Shown piece after piece: positions 7,728 to 10,031 of a stretch of 10,031 nt of DNA. Source of the DNA: Clostridiales bacterium (GTDB lineage Bacteria > Bacillota_A > Clostridia > Saccharofermentanales > Saccharofermentanaceae); contig JAILHZ010000078.1 of assembly GCA_024695545.1 (NCBI GenBank), forward strand, positions 1 through 10,031, read 5' to 3'. The notes under the pieces are model-generated. The model was not told where the DNA came from. It made no database searches and was given only the letters and a program-made list of their open reading frames with translations. Position 1 is the stretch's first letter, and each line of letters begins with the position of its first letter. Made by a program: the position numbers and the translations under genes.

Positions 7728-7769
7728 GCGATTGTTTACAGATAGTTCTCAATTTATCAAATCATGCAA

Positions 7770-7778
7770 TGCTATAAT
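7770..7778 (+). promoter_or_regulatory. Extended -10 promoter for the GGDEF gene
   Basis: TGCTATAAT is a perfect TATAAT (7773-7778) with the TGn extension and no clear -35 at 17 bp. Transcription would begin near 7785, leaving a leader of about 27 bases before the ATG at 7812. Confidence 0.7.
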
Positions 7779-7811
7779 CAAAACTAAGATGGTAACGTGG
7801 GGGAAGAGTTG

Positions 7812-8933
7812 ATGACAATTACCTATAATCTTCGTAAATTCAGAAGATTTATAAGTGGAGTCTTTGCGATCGGCAGATGGAAATCGCTTAAAGAGGCCGC
7901 TACTTTTATATACATTGTTTCAACTATATTCCTGATTATCGTCGGAGTTTTCCTTTTCTCGTTTATCAGCTACATCATGGGATATGAGATGTTTGTCCCG
8001 CTTCATACTATGCCGCAAGCGCAGATCCTTACTTTCGTGACGATCTTTATCGGCATGCTGCTTATTGATTTCCTTATGGGTACATTTTTTGTATGGCTTT
8101 ACGACAAACTGATCATGATGCCGACAGAGACGATTATCAATGAGATTTCTGAAAGAACCGAAAAGGCTGCATCCGCTTTCCCGGTTGAGATGCGTCAGCT
8201 TGTTGAGAGCAACCCGTTCGTCAGTATTGAGAAGACGGGGACATGGGTCGATTCGATCGATACATATATCAATCTTGCGGGAAATGAGAAGTATTATGAT
8301 GAGACTACCGGATGCTTTAACCGTAAGTATTTCCAGCAGGTCCTGTCACAGATGCTGAAAACCGAAATGATGTGTGATATCCGTTCATCGGGGTCTTTGA
8401 GAACCTATGGTGACAGATCTTATGCCATCTTTATGATTGATATCGATCACTTCAAGAATATCAATGATGAATTCGGACATCAGTTCGGTGATGAGATCCT
8501 TGCCCTGGTCGGAAAGACATTAAAGAAAATCGTTGCAAACAAAGGCGTTGTCGTCCGTAACGGCGGTGAAGAGTTCCTGCTGATCGTCTGTCTGAATTAT
8601 CCTGAGAGTATGGAGTCTTATGCAGAAAACGTTCGTGCTGTCTTTGCCCATGATGTAAGAATTACAGGGCATGGATCGAAGAACCGGCCGGTAACGTGCA
8701 GTATCGGATATACGCCTTTCCCGCTTATGTCTGACCAGCCGACAGTGCTGACTGTTCAGGATCATGTAAAGATCGCGGATCAGGCGATGTATCTTTCGAA
8801 GACCTGTGGCAGAAATACCTGGAGAGGCATCGAGTCATTGAAATCTCCATCGTCTCAGGATGAGATCGATAAGATGGTCGATTCGATCCTTTATGCCGAA
8901 AGTACCAGATATTTGCGGATTTTGTGCCCGTAA
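7812..8933 (+). CDS. Membrane-anchored GGDEF diguanylate cyclase
   Basis: This 373-residue protein is predicted to make cyclic di-GMP from two GTP at the inner face of the membrane. Two hydrophobic segments (about 31-56 and 71-97) form a hairpin-like N-terminal anchor with a short external loop. A polar helical linker (about 103-160) leads to a GGDEF domain (about 162-342). Key pieces are DETTGCFNR (163-171), the substrate and metal region FMIDIDHFKNINDEFGHQFGDE (207-228), RNGGEEF with active-site GGEEF at 251-255, SIGY (297-300) and ADQAMYLSKTCGRN (322-335). GGEEF is an active-type signature. The product-inhibition RxxD I-site, expected five residues before it, reads ANKG (242-245) and is absent. 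No PAS, GAF or EAL domain is present, so the signal sensed is unknown. The ATG at 7812 follows GGGGGAAGAG closely. A GTG at 7797 would add five residues but removes that ribosome binding site. The gene is monocistronic with no obvious terminator, so it may read into rpsO. Confidence 0.92.
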   Translation: MTITYNLRKFRRFISGVFAIGRWKSLKEAATFIYIVSTIFLIIVGVFLFSFISYIMGYEMFVPLHTMPQAQILTFVTIFIGMLLIDFLMGTFFVWLYDKLIMMPTETIINEISERTEKAASAFPVEMRQLVESNPFVSIEKTGTWVDSIDTYINLAGNEKYYDETTGCFNRKYFQQVLSQMLKTEMMCDIRSSGSLRTYGDRSYAIFMIDIDHFKNINDEFGHQFGDEILALVGKTLKKIVANKGVVVRNGGEEFLLIVCLNYPESMESYAENVRAVFAHDVRITGHGSKNRPVTCSIGYTPFPLMSDQPTVLTVQDHVKIADQAMYLSKTCGRNTWRGIESLKSPSSQDEIDKMVDSILYAESTRYLRILCP

Positions 8934-8936
8934 GTA

Positions 8937-8965
8937 TTTACAAGTGCTTTTCTATATGTTATCAT
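8937..8965 (+). promoter_or_regulatory. rpsO promoter
   Basis: TTTACA (8937-8942) matches the -35 consensus at five of six positions. TATCAT (8960-8965) matches the -10 at five of six, with a 17-bp spacer and a TGn extension at 8957-8959. It begins 4 bases after the GGDEF stop codon. The start of transcription would be near 8972. Confidence 0.8.
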
Positions 8966-8970
8966 ACGCA

Positions 8971-9046
8971 AGTATTTTTCCGTGGACACAGTTTGTGGAC
9001 GGTTCCGACCACTTACTTTGCTACAGGATTATGGAGGTAAAGAACA
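8971..9046 (+). promoter_or_regulatory. rpsO leader with alternative hairpins, candidate S15 autoregulatory site
   Basis: The leader of about 75 bases can form hairpin A: CCGT (8980-8983) with ACGG (8999-9002), plus CACA (8987-8990) with TGTG (8994-8997). It can instead form hairpin B: GTGG (8995-8998) with CCAC (9009-9012), plus CGG/CCG inside. Both need 8995-9002, so they exclude each other. AAGTA (8970-8974) can also pair with TACTT (9014-9018), enclosing either. S15 is known to repress its own mRNA through structured leaders in several bacteria; that this one does so is inference. The ribosome binding site GGAGG is at 9033-9037, 9 bases before the ATG. Confidence 0.45.
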
Positions 9047-9310
9047 ATGGGACAGATTAACAAAGCTGAAATCATCAAAGAGTACGCGCTCAAAGAGGGC
9101 GACACAGGTTCTCCTGAGGTACAGATCGCGATTCTTTCCGCAAGAATCAATCATCTTACCGAGCACCTGAAGGTTCACCCGAACGATCACCACTCCCGTC
9201 GTGGTCTGCTGATGCTGGTAGGTCAGAGAAGAGGTCTTCTTGATTATCTTGCTCGCATCGACATCGAGCGTTACCGTTCCATCATTGCTCGTCTGAACAT
9301 CAGAAAGTAA
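9047..9310 (+). CDS. rpsO: 30S ribosomal protein S15
   Basis: This 87-residue primary 16S rRNA-binding protein nucleates the platform of the small subunit by binding the three-way junction of helices 20-22. It also forms bridge B4 with the large subunit. The whole sequence is typical: [11 protein letters not shown] (18-28) with the conserved TGS turn, [20 protein letters not shown] (36-55) with rRNA-contacting His and Asp, and RRGLLDYL (61-68). The length matches the family (usually 88-89). The ATG at 9047 follows GGAGG at a normal distance. In many bacteria rpsO is cotranscribed with pnp; here a strong terminator follows and the next gene is an unrelated surface protein, so it is expressed alone. 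Confidence 0.98.
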   Translation: MGQINKAEIIKEYALKEGDTGSPEVQIAILSARINHLTEHLKVHPNDHHSRRGLLMLVGQRRGLLDYLARIDIERYRSIIARLNIRK

Positions 9311-9332
9311 TGAATGCTTCTTAAGAAGAATG

Positions 9333-9364
9333 AGAACCGTCTCAAATGAGGCGGTTCTTTTTTG
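9333..9364 (+). terminator. Intrinsic terminator of rpsO
   Basis: An 11-bp stem (9333-9343 with 9348-9358, one G-U pair) has the loop AAAT and is followed by six T at 9358-9363. A 12-bp perfect palindrome, CTTCTTAAGAAG (9317-9328), lies just before it. Confidence 0.92.
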
Positions 9365-9424
9365 TTTTGTTATGATTCGCTGAAAGTACTGTTTTTTTGG
9401 ATTTCTCCGCAATTTGTGTTACAT

Positions 9425-9444
9425 TTTTGACTAATTTGTCAAAA
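9425..9444. promoter_or_regulatory. 20-bp palindrome, candidate operator of the acidic surface-protein gene
   Basis: TTTTGACTAATTTGTCAAAA is a palindrome at nine of ten base pairs; only 9432/9437 fails. It sits 4 bp upstream of the possible -35 of the following promoter. Without a T-run on a GC-rich stem it does not look like a terminator. A dimeric repressor or activator site is inferred from shape alone. Confidence 0.4.
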
Positions 9445-9448
9445 GCCC

Positions 9449-9478
9449 TTGCGAATGTTGTGTTTGTCATGTTATAAA
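9449..9478 (+). promoter_or_regulatory. Promoter of the acidic surface-protein gene
   Basis: TATAAA (9473-9478) carries a TGn extension (9470-9472). A partial -35, TTGCGA (9449-9454), lies 18 bp away. Transcription would start near 9485, about 28 bases before the ATG, with GGAGGTG (9501-9507) as ribosome binding site. Confidence 0.65.
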
Positions 9479-9512
9479 GAATTTATGGGAACTTATAGTT
9501 GGAGGTGAAATC

Positions 9513-10031
9513 ATGAAAAAGTTTAGCTGGAAATTGACGGCGGCTCTTGCTGTTTCACTTTCTATTCTTCTCAGTTCAACAGTATTTCCCGTAAATCTTC
9601 GCGCTGATGGTGAAGAAGACGGAAACCCTGTCATCGAAGAAGTAGAGCAAATCGATGAAGAAACTGAAGAGCAGGAAGAAGAGGAAGAGAAAGAGGAAGA
9701 GGACGTCGAAGAAGACGAGGACGTCGAAGAAGACGAGAACGTCGAAGAAGACGAGAACGTCGAGCAGGACGAGAACGTCGAGCAGGACGAGAACGTCGAA
9801 GAAGATGAAAAAGACGTTGAAGAAAACGTCGAGAATGAAAATGATGTTGACGTCGAAGATGAAGACATCGATAAAGACGTAACTGAAGATGAGAAAAATG
9901 CTGAGATCGAAGATGTTGACCAGCCGCGTCTGGGTGCTGATGAGGAGCCTTATTACGAAGGCACTATTGGTGATGAAGAGCCTGAAGATGGTTATCCTCT
10001 TTTTATCTGCGGATCTATCGTCACTGACGAT
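9513..10031 (+). CDS. Secreted, highly acidic repeat protein, partial (runs off the window)
   Basis: The open frame runs from ATG 9513 to the end of the window (173 codons) with no stop, so only the N-terminal part is seen. GGAGGTGAAATC gives a good ribosome binding site. Residues 1-31 are a Sec-type signal peptide: basic MKK, a hydrophobic core LTAALAVSLSILLSSTVF, and a likely cleavage after LRA. No lipobox cysteine is present. Residues 32-135 are almost all Glu, Asp, Val and Asn. Within them six tandem six-residue repeats (D/N)VE(E/Q)DE span 64-99. This low-complexity segment would be an extended, strongly negative spacer. After it the sequence becomes ordinary (PRLGADEEPYYEGTIGDEEP, then GYPLFICGS), probably the start of a folded domain. 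I cannot name the family. Export and an extracellular or wall-associated place are inferred. Calcium binding or spacing off the cell surface is possible but unproven. Confidence 0.85.
   Translation, partial: MKKFSWKLTAALAVSLSILLSSTVFPVNLRADGEEDGNPVIEEVEQIDEETEEQEEEEEKEEEDVEEDEDVEEDENVEEDENVEQDENVEQDENVEEDEKDVEENVENENDVDVEDEDIDKDVTEDEKNAEIEDVDQPRLGADEEPYYEGTIGDEEPEDGYPLFICGSIVTDD
9702..9809 (+). repeat. Six tandem 18-bp coding repeats
   Basis: Six head-to-tail 18-bp units, consensus GACGTCGAAGAAGACGAG, start at 9702, 9720, 9738, 9756, 9774 and 9792. They encode DVEEDE twice, NVEEDE, NVEQDE twice, then NVEEDE. Units 1-2 and 4-5 are identical pairs, indicating recent slippage or unequal exchange. 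A degenerate tail with further GTC/GTT-centred copies continues to about 9885. Copy changes would keep the reading frame. Confidence 0.9.

Noticed and set aside
7797..7811. GTG start for the GGDEF gene
   Set aside because: Using it would place the GGGGGAAGAG ribosome binding site inside the coding region and leave none upstream; the ATG at 7812 is better.
9317..9328. 12-bp palindrome CTTCTTAAGAAG as a separate regulatory site
   Set aside because: It lies between the rpsO stop and its terminator with no promoter nearby; it is most likely part of the 3' end structure or chance.
9702..9809. CRISPR array
   Set aside because: The 18-bp units are directly adjacent without spacers and are in frame within a coding sequence.
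9467..9868. Minus-strand Ser/Phe-rich open frame opposite the acidic repeats
   Set aside because: It is the reverse complement of GAA/GAG/GAC repeats, which necessarily reads TTC/CTC/GTC-like codons. No start context or plausible protein.
9655..9882. Plus-strand Lys/Arg/Thr-rich open frame in the acidic repeat region
   Set aside because: It is the shifted frame of the acidic repeat gene, which has a signal peptide and ribosome binding site in the other frame.

Overview
The window looks like chromosomal DNA of an anaerobic, fermentative Bacillota of the class Clostridia. The grounds are a trimeric NADH/ferredoxin-type [FeFe] hydrogenase operon, a long-form pyrophosphate-dependent phosphofructokinase, strong AAGGAGG-type ribosome binding sites, extended -10 promoters, and simple hairpin-plus-U-run terminators. 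Genus cannot be fixed from the sequence. No transposase, integrase, tRNA, rRNA, CRISPR array or phage gene is visible.

Layout. Positions 8-4090 hold a tight co-directional operon, hydC-hydB-hydA, encoding a cytoplasmic hydrogenase of the electron-bifurcating type. It closes with a strong terminator at 4112-4144. The operon probably began before the window. An extended -10 promoter at 4169-4177 then drives a lone gene (4235-5827) for a 530-residue polytopic membrane protein of unknown function. That gene converges on pfp, which lies on the minus strand (5934-7592), and the two share a bidirectional terminator at 5875-5911. The divergent region 7593-7811 separates pfp from a membrane-anchored GGDEF protein (7812-8933). 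It carries three helically phased CTTG-type repeats. rpsO (ribosomal protein S15, 9047-9310) follows, with its own near-consensus promoter, a structured leader and its own terminator. The window ends inside a secreted, extremely acidic repeat protein (9513 to beyond 10031), which has no stop codon in the window.

How the genes fit together. The hydrogenase would dispose of reducing power from both NADH and reduced ferredoxin as H2. PFP would save ATP in glycolysis by using pyrophosphate. Together they suit a sugar-fermenting anaerobe living on small energy margins. The GGDEF protein should make cyclic di-GMP and has no recognisable inhibitory I-site. The remaining genes are unrelated housekeeping or surface functions.

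Novelty. I found no clear new biological system. The points most worth a second look are non-canonical residues in the H-cluster motifs of HydA, a leader ahead of rpsO that can fold two mutually exclusive ways, the phased repeats between pfp and the GGDEF gene, a 20-bp near-perfect palindrome upstream of the acidic surface protein, and that protein's 18-bp in-frame repeat array.
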